A DNA stretch of 6,372 bases, taken from positions 1 to 6,372 of the forward strand of contig CALIWP010000034.1 in assembly GCA_938046705.1 (NCBI GenBank), given 5' to 3'. This DNA comes from an uncultured Campylobacter sp. Lineage in GTDB: Bacteria; Campylobacterota; Campylobacteria; Campylobacterales; Campylobacteraceae. Below the pieces are notes generated by a model that was given only the letters and a program-made list of their open reading frames with translations, was not told the origin of the DNA and did not search any database. Below are positions 5,700-6,372 of this stretch, piece after piece. Numbering within the stretch: the first letter of the stretch is position 1; each line of letters starts with the position of its first letter. The position numbers and the translations under genes are program-made.

Positions 5700-6200
5700 T
5701 TAAAATCTCACTCCGCTTTTGCTAACGCGCTTCATCGTCCCAAGCGGCAAAATCACGCTAGCCCTGCTTTGCACGCCGGGATGCGGTAGCGCCAGCCGCG
5801 CATCGTTTCTGTTTCGTCCGCTAAAATACAAAATGTCTATATCAAGCGTTCTGGGCGCGTTTTTAAAGCTTCTCACGCGTCCAAAACGCCTTTCTAAATT
5901 TGCCGTTATTTTTAAAATTTGCCTCGCGGCAAGGCTCGTTTGCACAAGCATTACGGCATTTGTAAAATCCGCCTGCTCTTTAAAACCAAATGCTTCGTTT
6001 ATAAGGAGCGCCGAGTTTTCCACGACGTGAAACCTACTATCTCGGCTGAGTTTAAAATGCAGCCCATTAAAGCGCTTTTTCACGTCGCCGATATTACCGC
6101 CCAGCCCCAAAATAACGCTATTTTTAAAGCCCGGTCTAAAATCAAAAACCTTCGGGAAAAAGAGGCATTTGCTAAACCGTCTCGCCCCCGCTACCCTCAT
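5700..6200 (-). CDS. folK: HPPK, 6-hydroxymethyl-7,8-dihydropterin pyrophosphokinase
   Basis: FolK transfers pyrophosphate from ATP to 6-hydroxymethyl-7,8-dihydropterin, the step before dihydropteroate synthase in cytosolic folate synthesis. The 166-residue product shows the HPPK hallmarks in order: LGLGGNIGD (31-39, usually LGLGSNLGD), the pterin-binding stretch [13 protein letters not shown] (71-83), RTLDIDILY (117-125, with D120 and D122 as the likely magnesium ligands), LPHPG (138-142) and the closing RASVILPLG (146-154). About 27 residues precede the usual HPPK start, with a basic/aromatic segment ([15 protein letters not shown]). The ATG overlaps the upstream peptidase stop as ATGA, which fixes the start by coupling. 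A GGAG lies about 10 bases before it. Its place ahead of flhF is a synteny feature of this bacterial group, not evidence of a flagellar role. Confidence 0.93.
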   Translation of the reverse strand: MRVAGARRFSKCLFFPKVFDFRPGFKNSVILGLGGNIGDVKKRFNGLHFKLSRDSRFHVVENSALLINEAFGFKEQADFTNAVMLVQTSLAARQILKITANLERRFGRVRSFKNAPRTLDIDILYFSGRNRNDARLALPHPGVQSRASVILPLGTMKRVSKSGVRF

Positions 6201-6372
6201 AAAATTTCGGCTCCGTTTTCGCGCACGACCACGACGTCCTCGATACGCACGCCAAACTCACCCGGCAGATAGATCCCCGGCTCCACGCTAAAAACCATCC
6301 CCTCTTTTAGCACGGTATCTCCGCGCTTTGAGATAAAGGGAAGCTCGTGGATATCGACTCCGACGCCGTGTC
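6197..6372 (-). CDS. pepQ: Aminopeptidase P / prolidase family protein (M24), C-terminal part
   Basis: Only the last 57 or so codons lie in the window; the gene begins beyond the right edge. The translated end starts [14 protein letters not shown], continues with a [17 protein letters not shown] segment, and closes with [17 protein letters not shown] before TGA. These are the three C-terminal signature blocks of M24 metallopeptidases of the Xaa-Pro aminopeptidase/prolidase type: the HGxGxxxHE block with a metal-binding histidine, and the two glutamates (in SVEPG and RIEDV) that bind the dinuclear metal centre. Such enzymes cleave peptide bonds next to proline in the cytosol. Whether the substrate is a dipeptide (PepQ) or a longer peptide N-terminus (PepP) cannot be told from this part; the symbol follows the H. 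pylori neighbour of folK, from memory. It overlaps folK by 4 bp. Confidence 0.88.
   Translation of the reverse strand, partial: HGVGVDIHELPFISKRGDTVLKEGMVFSVEPGIYLPGEFGVRIEDVVVVRENGAEIL

Noticed and set aside
5919..6272. Plus-strand open frames opposite folK and the peptidase gene
   Set aside because: They run against clear HPPK and M24 signatures on the minus strand, and their translations resemble no family.
1..6372. CRISPR array, tRNA/rRNA gene, insertion sequence or phage-like system
   Set aside because: No regularly spaced repeats, no tRNA-like or rRNA sequence, no transposase or terminal repeats were seen. The gene order is a conserved flagellar locus, and nothing suggests an undescribed mobile or defence system.

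Overview
The window is a compact, minus-strand block of flagellar genes from an epsilonproteobacterium, most likely a higher-GC Campylobacter of the rectus/showae/curvus/concisus type. The protein families, their order, and a GC content that looks well above that of C. jejuni point this way, but species is an inference. In transcription order (right to left) the genes are: the 3' end of an M24 aminopeptidase P/prolidase gene (pepQ), folK, flhF, flhG, a small two-helix membrane protein, fliA, fliM and fliY. As far as I recall, H. pylori (pepQ-folK-flhF-ylxH-HP1033-fliA-fliM-fliY) and C. jejuni (folK to fliY, Cj0065c to Cj0059c) have the same order, so this is a conserved locus, not an unknown system.

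Region by region: 6197-6372 is the end of the peptidase gene. Its stop codon overlaps the folK start (ATGA). A gap of about 112 bp (5588-5699) separates folK from flhF. It holds a strong ribosome-binding site, a 12-bp palindrome and a candidate RpoN (sigma-54) promoter. From 5587 down to 339 the six flagellar genes are packed with overlaps of 8, 17, 1 and 17 bp and one gap of 15 bp, which suggests a single transcript with translational coupling. Positions 1-338, downstream of fliY, have no convincing gene. They hold three inverted repeats, one with a terminator-like T-run, and seven AAATTT motifs.

How the genes work together: FlhF (SRP-type GTPase) and FlhG (MinD-type ATPase) set the position and number of polar flagella and, in Campylobacter, feed into control of flagellar gene expression. 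FliA (sigma-28) transcribes late flagellar genes. FliM and FliY are C-ring switch proteins that receive the CheY-P signal and set rotation direction. The 117-residue membrane/coiled-coil protein between flhG and fliA has no function I can name.

The points most worth a second look are the sigma-54-like box before flhF, an eight-A tract early in flhF that could allow slipped-strand switching, the uncharacterised membrane protein, and a strong excess of the palindrome AAATTT (about 40 copies counted by eye).
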